Shown here: one piece after another, positions 52,508 to 62,681 of the stretch
Position numbering within the stretch: position 1 is the stretch's first letter
Layout: every line of letters begins with the position of its first letter
From: an uncultured Candidatus Saccharibacteria bacterium
GTDB lineage: Bacteria; Patescibacteria; Saccharimonadia; Saccharimonadales; UBA4665
DNA: 64,000 nt
Direction of reading: 5' to 3'
NCBI GenBank assembly: GCA_946482285.1
Contig: CAMLQK010000001.1
Location: 124,001 to 188,000 of the forward strand
The notes under the pieces: model-generated
Databases searched by the model: none
What the model saw: the letters and a program-made list of their open reading frames with translations, nothing else
What the model was told of the DNA's origin: nothing
Program-made: the position numbers and the translations under genes

Positions 52508-53689
52508 ATGTCAGACGTTGTTGTGGATGTCCAAAAAGTAAAGAAAAACTTTGCTTTGCCACATGAAAAAAAGGACTCGATCAAGCGGCTTTTTACTGGA
52601 TTGTTTACATCAAAGCATGCAAGCGTGGAAGTGCAGCATGCTTTGCGTTCTGTAACTTTTGACGTCAAAAAAGGCGAATTCTTTGGTATTGTGGGCCGCA
52701 ATGGCAGTGGCAAAAGCACTATGCTTAAAATGCTTGCCGGTATCTATTTGCCCACTGAAGGCAAAGTAGAGGTCAAGGGAAAGCTAGTGCCATTTATCGA
52801 GCTTGGAGTTGGCTTTAACCCTGAACTAACAGGCCGAGAGAATGTTTACCTGAACGGGGCTTTGCTTGGCTTCTCTAAAAAGGAAGTCGACAAACGCTAC
52901 CACAAGATTGTGGAATTTGCTGAGCTTGAACGCTTCATGGACCAGAAGCTCAAAAACTATTCTTCTGGTATGCAGGTACGCTTGGCCTTTTCGGTGGCGA
53001 TTATGGCCGAAGCCGATATTCTATTGATCGATGAAGTACTAGCAGTTGGTGATGCCGACTTCCAGCGAAAGTGCTACGACTTCTTTAAGTCGCTAAAAAA
53101 ATCAGGCAAGACAGTTATATTTGTTACGCATGATATGAATGCGGTGCAGGATTATTGCGACAGGGCGATCTTAATTAACGAAGGCAAGATAATCAGCGAA
53201 GGCAACGCAGTTGACGTTTCGCAGGAATACTTGAAGCTCTTTAACAAGAGTTCTGATGGAGAGGGCGACCAAGGGGATCCGCAGCGTTGGGGTAACGGCC
53301 AGGTTAAAATGAAAGACCTTACTGTAAACGTTGAGGGCGGAAACATTGTCCTAAAAGTTGAGCTAAAGGCTAACAAGCAGGGTGCCGATGACTTTGTTTT
53401 TGGATATCGGTTTCTGGATAGTGAACGCCAATTGGTAATGGGTGGCAATACACTTAACGCACTGGGCGGCAAAAAACTTTCACTTGGACCTAATGAGAAA
53501 ATGAAACTTGAATTCACCATGCCCGATATTTTAGGCAGCGGCACAAAAACAGTTGCCGCTACGGTGCGCTTAAGTGATGGCGTTACCATTTGCGATACTT
53601 CAGAAGATATGGCGCAGTTCCAGACGACCAAAACAGAGTCCCACTATCCCGTCATTGCCCCGGCGGCACTTTCCATTAAGGAGACATAA
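52508..53689 (+). CDS. wzt: polysaccharide ABC exporter ATPase (Wzt-like) with carbohydrate-binding domain
   Basis: The 393-residue protein has Walker A GRNGSGKST near 63-71, the signature YSSGMQVRLAFS, Walker B ILLIDEVLAVGD, and a long C-terminal beta domain at about 250-390 like Wzt-C, which recognises the end of the finished glycan. That suggests a chain with a capped end, as in O9a-type export. It starts at the base after the permease stop. Confidence 0.93.
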   Translation: MSDVVVDVQKVKKNFALPHEKKDSIKRLFTGLFTSKHASVEVQHALRSVTFDVKKGEFFGIVGRNGSGKSTMLKMLAGIYLPTEGKVEVKGKLVPFIELGVGFNPELTGRENVYLNGALLGFSKKEVDKRYHKIVEFAELERFMDQKLKNYSSGMQVRLAFSVAIMAEADILLIDEVLAVGDADFQRKCYDFFKSLKKSGKTVIFVTHDMNAVQDYCDRAILINEGKIISEGNAVDVSQEYLKLFNKSSDGEGDQGDPQRWGNGQVKMKDLTVNVEGGNIVLKVELKANKQGADDFVFGYRFLDSERQLVMGGNTLNALGGKKLSLGPNEKMKLEFTMPDILGSGTKTVAATVRLSDGVTICDTSEDMAQFQTTKTESHYPVIAPAALSIKET

Positions 53690-53691
53690 CT

Positions 53692-54885
53692 ATGCCTAAT
53701 AATAAAATTCCCCATATCCAGGTCGATGCATTCCCTATCGTAGATGACCATTTTAGCGGTGTTGGCCACTATACGCTCGGTATTATCCGAGGTTTCGATG
53801 AGCTGGCTGGCGAAGGTAAGCTTACCTACTCACTTATTGTGCCGAAGCACTGGGCTGACAGACTCAAGAAATATGAACTTGAGCATTGCAAGAAGATTAT
53901 TAAAAACCCCATCCCCAACAGGTATATCCTGAAAATTATGCGTCGCCATTGGCGTGTGCCTATGGACTTTCTGAACGGCAAAGGGATTTACTATTTCCCG
54001 TCATTTTTAGCTTGGCCAACATGGCGCGCTAAGTCGAGCGTAGTGGTCCATGATGTTACCTACTTGGCTGTGCCAGAATGCGTAGACAAAGGAAATCGGG
54101 ACTTTTTGCAGCAGGCTGTGCCTTTTTCACTCAAAAATGCCAGTAACATTATTGCTGTTTCTGAGTTCAGCAAATCCGAAATCGTAAAATACTATGGCTA
54201 TGATGCAGATAAAGTTTTTGTGGCGCGCCCATCTATAGAACGCCGGCATTTTTATAAACGGAGTCCAAAAGAAATACGCAAAGTAAAAGCTAAATATGAT
54301 ATTTTTAGCGATAAGTACATTTTGTCAGTGGGTAATGTGGAGCCGCGCAAGAACTACGCACGTCTTATAGAGGCATACACCCAATTGCCCCGTGAGATAA
54401 CCGACGAATACCCCCTCGTTATTGTTGGTGCTGGCGGTTGGAATAATGATGATGTTAAAGCTTTGATGCAGCAGGCAAAGGAAGACGGCTATCGTATTAT
54501 TAACCCCAAGCAGTTCGTACAGGATGAAGATATGCCAGCGCTATATAGTGGTGCCCAATTCTTTGTATTTGTGCCGATTTACGAAGGGTTTGGGATGTCG
54601 CCTTTGGAGGCATATGCTTGCGGTACTCCAGTTATCGCCAGTAATGTAGCATCGGTTCCCGAAGCTGCAGGAAAGGCGGCGCTATACGTCGATCCATTCA
54701 GTGTTGATGATATCAAGGCTAAACTCCAGGAGATGGTTGCGCTAACACAGAAAGACCGCACCCAATTTGACGAAGCTATGCACCACCACCTGGAATCACT
54801 TAATTGGCGTAAGAGCGCTGAAATATCCGCAGCGGCATTAAGCGGCCTGCCGCTGGAGTACTTTAAGGAAGAAGGTTCAAAATAA
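53692..54885 (+). CDS. GT4-family glycosyltransferase
   Basis: The 397-residue enzyme starts [20 protein letters not shown] and has [20 protein letters not shown] and [16 protein letters not shown]. It is 2 bases after wzt and overlaps the next gene by one base. It builds the exported glycan, and its sugar is unknown. Confidence 0.92.
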   Translation: MPNNKIPHIQVDAFPIVDDHFSGVGHYTLGIIRGFDELAGEGKLTYSLIVPKHWADRLKKYELEHCKKIIKNPIPNRYILKIMRRHWRVPMDFLNGKGIYYFPSFLAWPTWRAKSSVVVHDVTYLAVPECVDKGNRDFLQQAVPFSLKNASNIIAVSEFSKSEIVKYYGYDADKVFVARPSIERRHFYKRSPKEIRKVKAKYDIFSDKYILSVGNVEPRKNYARLIEAYTQLPREITDEYPLVIVGAGGWNNDDVKALMQQAKEDGYRIINPKQFVQDEDMPALYSGAQFFVFVPIYEGFGMSPLEAYACGTPVIASNVASVPEAAGKAALYVDPFSVDDIKAKLQEMVALTQKDRTQFDEAMHHHLESLNWRKSAEISAAALSGLPLEYFKEEGSK

Positions 54886-56108
54886 TGAAAATCGGCATCG
54901 ATATCCGCCCCTTGCAGACCGGTCATAAGTACCGTGGCATTGGTGAAGTCACAAAACAAGTGACCAACCATATACTCGAACGCGGAGCGCGGGATGGCGC
55001 GACATTTGTGTTTTACGAGTACGACGGGGATGATCCCAAGGAGCTTCTTTCTATTCCCAATAGCCTGAAATACGAAGTTGTTAAGCTGGGCAAATCACAC
55101 GAATCACCTGGTAGCAGGAAGGAGAAGGTCCGCTCATACATAAAAGACACGTATGGACGGCCAGTTAAGGCCTGGGAATCGGACGTGTTCCTCCAATTTG
55201 ATTACTCACTTGGGATACCGAAGGGCACCAAAACTGTGCTCATAAAGCATGATTTAATCCCCTATATTTTCTGGGAGAAGTACTTTACCTCGGCCTGGGA
55301 GCCTTTTCATCGCAAGGCAGCCCGGACTACACTCAGAACATTGCTTAAAAACCACCGGTTTATGCAGCAGCTACGCCGATCGTTAAAACAGGCGCATGTT
55401 ATACTTGCCGTTTCTGACAGTACTAAAAAAGATGTAGAGAAATATTTTAGGGTACCGCAGAAAAAGGTAAAGGTTGCTTTGCTTGGTGTCGACTTAAAGC
55501 CAGCAAAAACAAATGACGCAAACAAACAACCGGTAATGCCCACCAAGCCCTACCTCTTATTTGTTGGTGCTGGTGATGCGCGGAGGCGCGTAGATGACTT
55601 GGTCGCTGCCTTTAATAACTTGAAGGCTGTTGGCAAAGATGTGCAGCTTGTTCTTGTTGGTGAAAACTTCAAAAAACCAACTGACATACCGAATGTCACG
55701 GTCAGAAATGAAGTGCTCAATTCGTCGTATAAGGATGATATTTTGACCATGGGCTACATTGACGACCAAACGAAGCATAAATTATTCGCAAACGCCCTCG
55801 CATACGTGTACCCTACAAAATATGAAGGGTTCGGCATTCCGGTATTGGAAGCTATGCTGCTGGGCTGCCCAATTATCACGTATAAAAACTCTTCCATACC
55901 TGAAGTGGGCGGCGAGCATGCGATATACGCCAAAGATTGGCAGGGGATTGTTAATTCCGTTGTTGAGTTACTTGAAGAGCCAGCTGCAATACGTGCAAAA
56001 CGCCTACAGGCGGCAAAAACGCACGCCCAAACGTTTACTTGGAACAAGACTGCGGATGTAGTTTACGAAGAACTTATCGTCGTGGCTAAGAAAAAAGACA
56101 GGAGCTGA
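54885..56108 (+). CDS. GT4-family glycosyltransferase
   Basis: The 407 residues start [21 protein letters not shown] and carry [15 protein letters not shown] and [16 protein letters not shown] with E-x7-E. A basic linker at about 150-185 may touch the membrane. It is translationally coupled to the preceding glycosyltransferase. Confidence 0.92.
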   Translation: MKIGIDIRPLQTGHKYRGIGEVTKQVTNHILERGARDGATFVFYEYDGDDPKELLSIPNSLKYEVVKLGKSHESPGSRKEKVRSYIKDTYGRPVKAWESDVFLQFDYSLGIPKGTKTVLIKHDLIPYIFWEKYFTSAWEPFHRKAARTTLRTLLKNHRFMQQLRRSLKQAHVILAVSDSTKKDVEKYFRVPQKKVKVALLGVDLKPAKTNDANKQPVMPTKPYLLFVGAGDARRRVDDLVAAFNNLKAVGKDVQLVLVGENFKKPTDIPNVTVRNEVLNSSYKDDILTMGYIDDQTKHKLFANALAYVYPTKYEGFGIPVLEAMLLGCPIITYKNSSIPEVGGEHAIYAKDWQGIVNSVVELLEEPAAIRAKRLQAAKTHAQTFTWNKTADVVYEELIVVAKKKDRS

Positions 56109-56110
56109 AG

Positions 56111-57079
56111 ATGCAAAAGCGTGGGTCAAAGGCAAAGACGGCAATTATCACCAGGACAAAAAACCGTAATCTTCTTTTGGAGCGCGTGCTTAAAAGCGTC
56201 GATAGCCAAACAAGTAAAGATTTCGTCCATGTTGTCTTGAACGATGGGGGCGACAAGCAAAGCCTCGAGGCCTTGCTTAAAAAGTATCCTGCCGACAACA
56301 GGGTGGTTATTCATAATAAAACATCGGTAGGCCTTACACCAGCGCTGAATCAGGCGATTCGGGCTGTAGACAGTACATACATTGCTATTCTTGATGATGA
56401 TGACTCGTGGGCTCCGGAGCGCATTGAAGTTGTGACTGCATTTATGGAAGATAACGGCTCACGTGGTTCTGTAGTGGTTATGGACCGCATCGTCGAAGAA
56501 ATCAACGACGCAGGTACAAAAGTACGTGAACTATCCAGAAACCGCTGGCTCGAAGGTATTTATTCCGTTAGTTTGTATGCCCAATGCCTTGATAATTACT
56601 TATCTAACGGGAGTTTTACATACACCCGAGAAGTTTACAAGGAGCTGGGCGGCTACGATGAGCAGCTTGGCGTAGCCGAGGACTGGGATTTTGGCATCAG
56701 ATACCTGTTGAAGTACGAAGCAGAGTTTATTAACACAAAAGAACCCCTGACGTTTTACCATCACCGGCCACAGCAAACTGGCGATACCGGGAACTCGGTA
56801 TTTGCCAGTGTCGATACACATGCCAAAAACCTTAGCTACTTGCGAAACCATTATTTGCGCAAGGACCTGCAGGCAGGAACATTTGGTATAGGATACATTA
56901 TGAACGACCTCGCTTATAGGCGGGCTGAAGGTATTGAGCACGATAAGAAGGCGTTGGCTAACGTTGTCCGGCTTGAAGGGCATATAAACCATGTGTCTGC
57001 GGAATCAACCAAAGATATCGAGCAAGTCATTATGAAGCATGGCCTGGTGCAGCAAATCAAGCGGGCGGTCCGGCGCTGA
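56111..57079 (+). CDS. GT2-family glycosyltransferase
   Basis: The 322-residue GT-A enzyme has the N-terminal strand TAIITRTKNRNLLLERVL, an acidic metal-binding motif AILDDDDSWAPERI near 94-107, and a later GVAEDWDFGIRYL region with a catalytic Asp. It extends or starts the surface glycan and ends the exporter operon. Confidence 0.92.
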   Translation: MQKRGSKAKTAIITRTKNRNLLLERVLKSVDSQTSKDFVHVVLNDGGDKQSLEALLKKYPADNRVVIHNKTSVGLTPALNQAIRAVDSTYIAILDDDDSWAPERIEVVTAFMEDNGSRGSVVVMDRIVEEINDAGTKVRELSRNRWLEGIYSVSLYAQCLDNYLSNGSFTYTREVYKELGGYDEQLGVAEDWDFGIRYLLKYEAEFINTKEPLTFYHHRPQQTGDTGNSVFASVDTHAKNLSYLRNHYLRKDLQAGTFGIGYIMNDLAYRRAEGIEHDKKALANVVRLEGHINHVSAESTKDIEQVIMKHGLVQQIKRAVRR

Positions 57080-57087
57080 CACAGACT

Positions 57088-57894
57088 CTATTTAAAAGGG
57101 AACGCCTGAATAAGGGATTGCTTGATTTGACTCAAATTTGAAGGAGTTACGTAATTTGCCTTAACATGGTCGTATAATTGGCTATTTGAGAGCTTATAGA
57201 TATCTGTCGGTACCAGCGGCTTGTACCGGTCTTGCTCGGTAAAAACAGAATAGTAGTCTTTGAATTTATAATCACCCCCCTCTACAAGATTGCTCATAGG
57301 TACATGAACATTGGGTGTCCCGACGCTATCAGCGACAATAAGGCCGTGTAGGCTTGAAGAGAGTACGATTTCGCATTGGGCAATTGATTCTATCACTTTT
57401 GTGCACGGCCATGTGGCGTCAATGACAAAAATGTCACTCCGACTGTTCATAACGCGCATAAAATCTGAATCTGTATCTTTGTAGTGCGGTAGGATTCCAA
57501 TTTTGTATTTCTTGCGCTTAAATAGTTTGGCCCGCATCGGTAACAGGTAGCTTGCTAAAAGCCCGGCATCCCCTAGGGCAACAGTAGCTTTATCGAGGCC
57601 GTCAACGCGGCCAAGTGTCAACTTGCCACGAACCGCACGAAACTGAAACGCATCCGCGGGAATTCGTAATTCGCCGGAACGGATAAGGCCAGCGCTCCAT
57701 ACGTATGGCTTGTTCTCGCCTTTCGTTTCGTACACTTCCGCCAGAATGGAGCCAGCTCCAATCATTTCACACTCGGATGCTGGAGCCCAAGAGGAATCCT
57801 TATTGAAAATTTTCTTTATCAGAAGACGCGTTATCTCATCGCCAAAATTACCATGGTCACTATTGTCGAGTCGCCACCAGAATAGTTTTATCAT
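57088..57894 (-). CDS. polysaccharide pyruvyltransferase-like protein
   Basis: The 268 residues begin LFWWRLDNSDHGNFGDEIT, with a GNFGDE motif, followed by MIGAGSILAE, ALGDAGLLA and SSSLHGLIVADSVGTP, all characteristic of polysaccharide pyruvyltransferases such as CsaB/WcaK. It would add a ketal pyruvate to a sugar of the surface glycan, giving it negative charge. It is on the opposite strand from the exporter operon and convergent with it. Confidence 0.88.
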   Translation of the reverse strand: MIKLFWWRLDNSDHGNFGDEITRLLIKKIFNKDSSWAPASECEMIGAGSILAEVYETKGENKPYVWSAGLIRSGELRIPADAFQFRAVRGKLTLGRVDGLDKATVALGDAGLLASYLLPMRAKLFKRKKYKIGILPHYKDTDSDFMRVMNSRSDIFVIDATWPCTKVIESIAQCEIVLSSSLHGLIVADSVGTPNVHVPMSNLVEGGDYKFKDYYSVFTEQDRYKPLVPTDIYKLSNSQLYDHVKANYVTPSNLSQIKQSLIQAFPFK

Positions 57895-57919
57895 ATATGT
57901 CCCTTTATAGATGCTAGTA

Positions 57920-59677
57920 TTATACGTCAGAAAGATCTGCTAGCGGTACCGCAAATGGGATATTAGACCGGCTGTCGGCTGCACTGCGCAAGTACCACTG
58001 GTTGTTGACATATATTTTGGACACAAACTCTATCTGTTGACCAGTGGTAAGGTGCGAGTTGACTGCAGAAAGGCTACGGACGTCAAATTTTGTCGAATTC
58101 TTGTTAAGTTTCATTGTCCGAGGAATTACCATGTTTTCGAAAGTATTTTCAGATAGATCATTCATATTAAATACAAGATTAGTGTTGCTAGCGGTATCAC
58201 TGGCAGTGCGCACATAGGTCGTTGCTGCTAGGTTAAGCTTGGAATCTACCTTGATCTGGGTGCCTGCGGGTATTTCGGGACCGCTAGGAGCTCCAGTTTC
58301 AGGTACGACTTTACGTACTGCCTTGTTTGTTTTCATCCAGCGGGGAATCATAAGGGGCTCATATCCCACGTCTTGCAAAAATTCCAGCGGAATACCTTTG
58401 TCAGCTCCTGCACCGGTGTCGTGTGCTGTACGTAAGTATGTTGTACCGCTGACCTCAGTTTTGGACGAGAAATAAATGGCCGTTGACTTGGCGATAAGGC
58501 TGTCGATATTCCTACCTTGGCGTGGTAGCTGTTTCTGTGCACTGATAGTAAGCTTCATCCACCGCGGATACAACATGTTGCTATATGGTATTTCTTCAAG
58601 GTCAGACTCCGGAATCCCCTGAAAAAGGTTGCCGCCGGTGTCGTGTGCTGTACGCAGATAGGTTATACCATTCAGACTTATCTTGGTGGTAAACATCAAC
58701 TGCGTACCTTTGGCAAACGGCCCTTCGGTATTTTGGTTGGTGGAAAGATTTTTCTTGTATACGCTGTCGTTCTTTATTTGCATCCACCGCGGCATGACCA
58801 AGCTGTCAAATTGCACAATTGTCCCACCGAACCAGTTTGTCCAAATGGTGACAAAGTTCTTATTACCTGCAAAATGCGGTGTGTAGCGGTAGAGGGCAAC
58901 GGTTGCACCCGACTCGGGGTGGACTGCTGTGCCGTCAATTGTTGTATAGCCATCGTAGTATGTTGTCGGACCGCTGGGGCAGACCTGTCGCCATCCTTGT
59001 GTTACTGGCCCGGAGTAGCACGACTGGAGATCATCTGAATTATCCCAGCTGCCCCGTACGATTGCCCAGCTGATATTGCCCAGTGATCGTTGCTGGGAGA
59101 ATTTAAGGAGCCATGCGGCACGGATGATCTGCTGGGTGAAGCCAGCTTTTGACGCACTTTCAACACAAGTTGTATCAACGGAAGTATATGTTACGCCATT
59201 TCTGCTGTATAGGTTTAAGCCGCTGTAGCTGTGCGGAGAGTAGTTGTCGGTACACGCGTAGCCGACGGCTTTTGAAATAGTGCGGGTGTTACAGTTGGAA
59301 CTGCCTGGTGTCGTAGTGATAAGGCTCTGTTCTTTTTGGAGCGTAACTAATAAGACCTGAGGATTTAAATCGTACGCTTGCGCCGCATGGGCAATGACGG
59401 TCCCAGCTGTAACGTTGCCACCGTATTGATAGCCGGTCGAAGGTGAATAACCTACTGGATCAATGGCGCGGAAACCACTGTTCGAGCTAATGCAGCTGTT
59501 GAAATTATTTAAAAACGTATCAATGCTGGCTGCCGACATAGTGTTGACGCTATTGAAAACAGCATCGTCGATAATCCTGTCTTTATCGAATGCAGCAAAT
59601 ACTTGCTGTGCCGGGAGCATTGTTATGCTAATCGCGGCTATTGTTACTAATACAAAAACACGGGCGGCTAACTTCAT
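57920..59677 (-). CDS. secreted protein with a muramidase-like domain and four C-terminal repeats
   Basis: The 585 residues have a signal peptide ending near VFA. Residues 35-290 contain AYDLNPQVLLVTLQKEQSLI and several Cys pairs, a pattern like wall-lytic glucosaminidase or transglycosylase domains, with Glu116 as a possible catalytic residue. Residues 294-585 hold four repeats of about 75 residues, each starting PRWM or PRTM (296, 371, 445, 519) and carrying TYLRTAHDTG or a variant (339, 413, 487, 561). They resemble GW/SH3-like wall-binding modules. Its ATG overlaps the stop of the next upstream gene by one base. Confidence 0.78.
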   Translation of the reverse strand: MKLAARVFVLVTIAAISITMLPAQQVFAAFDKDRIIDDAVFNSVNTMSAASIDTFLNNFNSCISSNSGFRAIDPVGYSPSTGYQYGGNVTAGTVIAHAAQAYDLNPQVLLVTLQKEQSLITTTPGSSNCNTRTISKAVGYACTDNYSPHSYSGLNLYSRNGVTYTSVDTTCVESASKAGFTQQIIRAAWLLKFSQQRSLGNISWAIVRGSWDNSDDLQSCYSGPVTQGWRQVCPSGPTTYYDGYTTIDGTAVHPESGATVALYRYTPHFAGNKNFVTIWTNWFGGTIVQFDSLVMPRWMQIKNDSVYKKNLSTNQNTEGPFAKGTQLMFTTKISLNGITYLRTAHDTGGNLFQGIPESDLEEIPYSNMLYPRWMKLTISAQKQLPRQGRNIDSLIAKSTAIYFSSKTEVSGTTYLRTAHDTGAGADKGIPLEFLQDVGYEPLMIPRWMKTNKAVRKVVPETGAPSGPEIPAGTQIKVDSKLNLAATTYVRTASDTASNTNLVFNMNDLSENTFENMVIPRTMKLNKNSTKFDVRSLSAVNSHLTTGQQIEFVSKIYVNNQWYLRSAADSRSNIPFAVPLADLSDV

Positions 59678-60303
59678 TACTGCTTAACTTCCATTTTCAA
59701 ACTATCTACTGTTGTCTTTGTTTGGCTGCCAAGCACTGCCTTGGCCGTCACTTCCCAGGACCCCTCCGTAAGGCCGATATCCTGTAATGTCCAAGACCAA
59801 TAAGACGAGCCACCCTTATCAGTTGTTTGGGCGGGCAACGACTTGGTTTGGGCACCATTAGTGAAGATTATTTGGCAGGTAGCGCCAGGCGTTGTGGTGC
59901 AGGTTGATTGGACTTGATTGGGCGCTGGAGAGCCAGATAGGTTGGGGCGATGGTTGCTTACAAATGTCCCAGTAGGCGCGGTGAGCGGAGTATTGCTATC
60001 TGTGGGGGCTGGGGATGGTTCTTTGTCTTCGCCGTAATTTGCACCGGAGTTCCCGGATGTATTATTATCTCCGTCAGGCTCTCCTTTGTTTTTATCGCTG
60101 ATGGTGCGATTATCGCTAGCAGGGCGTGTAGAGTAATCTTTATCCTCCGCGGCAGAGCCAAATACATTTATAGTGTTAGTTAATTCTAACAGGGAAAAAA
60201 TGGCTGCAATCGCCAGAAGGACAACGCCAAGCTTAACGAATAACTTCTTGTTTATGCGATTTTGTTTTTTGAATCGTTGCGAATATTTTTTATTTGGGTT
60301 CAT
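59677..60303 (-). CDS. membrane-anchored protein with Ig-like C-terminal domain
   Basis: The 208 residues have a basic start, one membrane segment at about 24-46, and a long polar Asp/Ser/Pro/Asn-rich stalk (50-110). A compact beta domain follows, with STCTTTPGATCQIIF, WSWTLQDIGLTEGSWEV and AKAVLGSQTKTT, resembling bacterial Ig-like repeats. It is translationally coupled to the repeat protein and probably displays or supports it at the surface. Confidence 0.75.
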   Translation of the reverse strand: MNPNKKYSQRFKKQNRINKKLFVKLGVVLLAIAAIFSLLELTNTINVFGSAAEDKDYSTRPASDNRTISDKNKGEPDGDNNTSGNSGANYGEDKEPSPAPTDSNTPLTAPTGTFVSNHRPNLSGSPAPNQVQSTCTTTPGATCQIIFTNGAQTKSLPAQTTDKGGSSYWSWTLQDIGLTEGSWEVTAKAVLGSQTKTTVDSLKMEVKQ

Positions 60304-60388
60304 GCTTTTTCTTATAATTTAAACAAGCTTATTAAGTATATTTAAGCACAAGCAGGACATTTTCACAATAAAATGGTACCTATATAAT

Positions 60389-62296
60389 TTATACTACAAC
60401 TATAGAGACTTCCCGATGGTCAATCAAAAGTAGGTCAAGGTTTTCGAGGATTTGTTTTTTGCCTTCTTCGTTTGTGTAAATTTGTACAAGTGGCAGCAGT
60501 GGCGCGCAATCTTGCAGTACTTTTGACAGCTCCGCAGTGTCGTAAGCGTATACAGCAGCGAATAGCCGGTAGTCGCACTGCGTTGACTTATAGCGCATTT
60601 TGTCGACATTTGACGCTAGTATATTCCGGGAAGGTTGGCCAGGGAACATGTATAGGATGCGGTCGTTAGTGTTGGAGCTTGGGTTGCTGAGCGAGGTGTC
60701 TAGAAGTGTGGCTTCTGCACTTGTTAAAACGTAGGCGTGTGCCCGGTTGATAGTATTGTAAACGTAATCGTATCCAATGAGGCTTGGTATTGAAATACTG
60801 AGCAAGGCAAAGCCAGCCACAAAAAGAGTTGCTTGTTCGGTGAATTTTGCAGTGCGCACAGTATTAAATAAAATGCCAAAAACATACACGACAAGCATTG
60901 AAAATAATACGACCAATAGGGGCATTTGCAGTTTAGTGTAGTAGTAAGTTATTTCTGAAGTAACGGTGGTGAGGTACAAAAGTAGAACAGCAAGAACAGC
61001 AAGGTACACAACCACAAAGCCCAAAAGCGGCTTAGCCACTTCGGAATGGGCCTTTGTATTTTTTATATAGAGCACGAAGAACGCCGTAATACCTGCTAGT
61101 AGTAGGAGGTGTTCGGGGCTGGTAATGCCGCCCTCGGCAGATACATTGCCAATTGAGTTCCTGTTTGCGCTGTAAAGAATGTATGCTTGCGCTAGCATAG
61201 ATAGGCCGCTTACAGCCAAGCCAGCGTAGGCCTTAATCGGTATGTTGCGGATTGTGCCATAGGTGTTGAGACAGTAGAGTGCATAGACCACGGTAAATAT
61301 TGGACCGGTTAGCATCCATGTCAGTGAAGAAGCGGCTCCCAGGAGGGCTAACAGTAGGAGTGATCCACCCCGGTTTTTATTGTCTATAAGTAGCAGGGCG
61401 AAGAGGTTGGTATATAAAATGATTGGAATGAACGAGAAGAAACCTTCGAAAAACAGGGGAAGTAGCAATACGACGGTGCCAAACAACGACAAGCCGAATA
61501 TTGTTAGTACCCCCAATAATTTGTTGAACGCCGGCCATAGCCTGCCGGTCATCGAGTAGATGAGTGCTGTCAGCGAAAAAATTGCTAGCATCAGCGTAAG
61601 GACCTTGGCGTAAAAATAGAGCTCCAACGCCTGAACTGGCGTGCGGCTTTTGCCGCCAAAAAAGCTTTCTGCAACAATACTGGTGGATACATGCCAGCCT
61701 GCTGGGTAGCTAGAGTTGACACTCTTGTGCATCAACTGATTGCGGTCATCACCGGCAAGAATGTTGCTGCCATTGCCGAGGATGTCGGCAAACAGTACGG
61801 CGTGGGTTGCGTCATCCATGCCGTATGTCACGGAGCGGATAATAGTCTGGGAATCTTTTTCGGCAGGTAAAAGGGTTCCGGTAAGGTATACACCCCCAAT
61901 AATGAGGCATGGCAGTAGAAGCACAACGTCTAACCGCCTGAAGGTGAGGCTGGCTGCCTTCAGCTTTTCGCCGCGGCCCAGCCAGTATCCTGCGCCACCG
62001 ATAATTATAATTGATACCAATATGTATACGATTGGCGAAACCCATATTGAAAGCACCCAGAAGATAGCCGCTAAAATTTGGAATAGACAGAACACACCTA
62101 CGATCGATAGTACAATACGGAATACAGCGCTCCGCGCTAACGTCCCCTTAAGCGGTAGATATAGCGCAACAATAGTGACTAAGTATATGAATAGGGGTAA
62201 TGAACGACGTAAAACTGCACTTAAAACAAGCGCTCCTGCGAGGAACAGAAGGGGTTTTTTGTATTTTGTGTATAAGTTCTTCATGCTATTTAACAT
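60389..62296 (-). CDS. large polytopic membrane protein, possible glycosyltransferase or glycan-handling protein
   Basis: The 635 residues have 12 or more membrane segments. Early GMDDATHAVLFADILGNGSN and KSVNSSYPAGWHVSTSI, a FFEGFFSFIPIILYTNL segment near 285-305, and a soluble C-terminal region from about 560 recall GT-C type enzymes of the PMT or DUF6541 kind, with acidic residues in the first external loop. It is paralogous to the partial gene at 62682-64000. Function is inferred from topology only. Confidence 0.78.
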   Translation of the reverse strand: MLNSMKNLYTKYKKPLLFLAGALVLSAVLRRSLPLFIYLVTIVALYLPLKGTLARSAVFRIVLSIVGVFCLFQILAAIFWVLSIWVSPIVYILVSIIIIGGAGYWLGRGEKLKAASLTFRRLDVVLLLPCLIIGGVYLTGTLLPAEKDSQTIIRSVTYGMDDATHAVLFADILGNGSNILAGDDRNQLMHKSVNSSYPAGWHVSTSIVAESFFGGKSRTPVQALELYFYAKVLTLMLAIFSLTALIYSMTGRLWPAFNKLLGVLTIFGLSLFGTVVLLLPLFFEGFFSFIPIILYTNLFALLLIDNKNRGGSLLLLALLGAASSLTWMLTGPIFTVVYALYCLNTYGTIRNIPIKAYAGLAVSGLSMLAQAYILYSANRNSIGNVSAEGGITSPEHLLLLAGITAFFVLYIKNTKAHSEVAKPLLGFVVVYLAVLAVLLLYLTTVTSEITYYYTKLQMPLLVVLFSMLVVYVFGILFNTVRTAKFTEQATLFVAGFALLSISIPSLIGYDYVYNTINRAHAYVLTSAEATLLDTSLSNPSSNTNDRILYMFPGQPSRNILASNVDKMRYKSTQCDYRLFAAVYAYDTAELSKVLQDCAPLLPLVQIYTNEEGKKQILENLDLLLIDHREVSIVVV

Positions 62297-62639
62297 TTAA
62301 AAATATAACGCCAGCGGCAATTAAAGAGATGCCGACAATTTTTATTAGGGTAAAAGATTCTTTGAATATAAAGAACGAAGCCACAAAGATTGCCATATAC
62401 ACCAGGCCTGTAGTAAGCGGAATTATGTAGCCTAAGTTATGCTTGGAGATCAGGAACATATACAACAGGAAACTTATACCATAAAGTATGGCTCCTGCGA
62501 TGATTGGAAGACTGAGGTTGAAGGCAAGCTTGGCTCCGGAGAGTGCAACGGGCGCGCCATTGCTGCTACCTAGCTTAATAAGGACAAGCGCGCCTGAGGT
62601 AGTCAGGACGTAGAGGGCAATTATTAATTTCGGAATCAT
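62286..62639 (-). CDS. small EamA/SMR-like membrane protein
   Basis: The 117 residues form four membrane helices with the pattern LYVLTTSGALVLIKLG, LYGISFLLYMFLISKHNLG, IPLTTGLVYMAIFVASFFIF and IVGISLIAAGVIFLNVK, typical of EamA/ArnE-like four-helix transporters. Such proteins flip or export small lipid-linked sugars in glycan pathways. It overlaps the downstream large membrane gene by 11 bases. Confidence 0.85.
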   Translation of the reverse strand: MIPKLIIALYVLTTSGALVLIKLGSSNGAPVALSGAKLAFNLSLPIIAGAILYGISFLLYMFLISKHNLGYIIPLTTGLVYMAIFVASFFIFKESFTLIKIVGISLIAAGVIFLNVK

Positions 62640-62681
62640 TATCTAAAGTGTAAAGGATTTAACGGATATTATAAAGATGTA

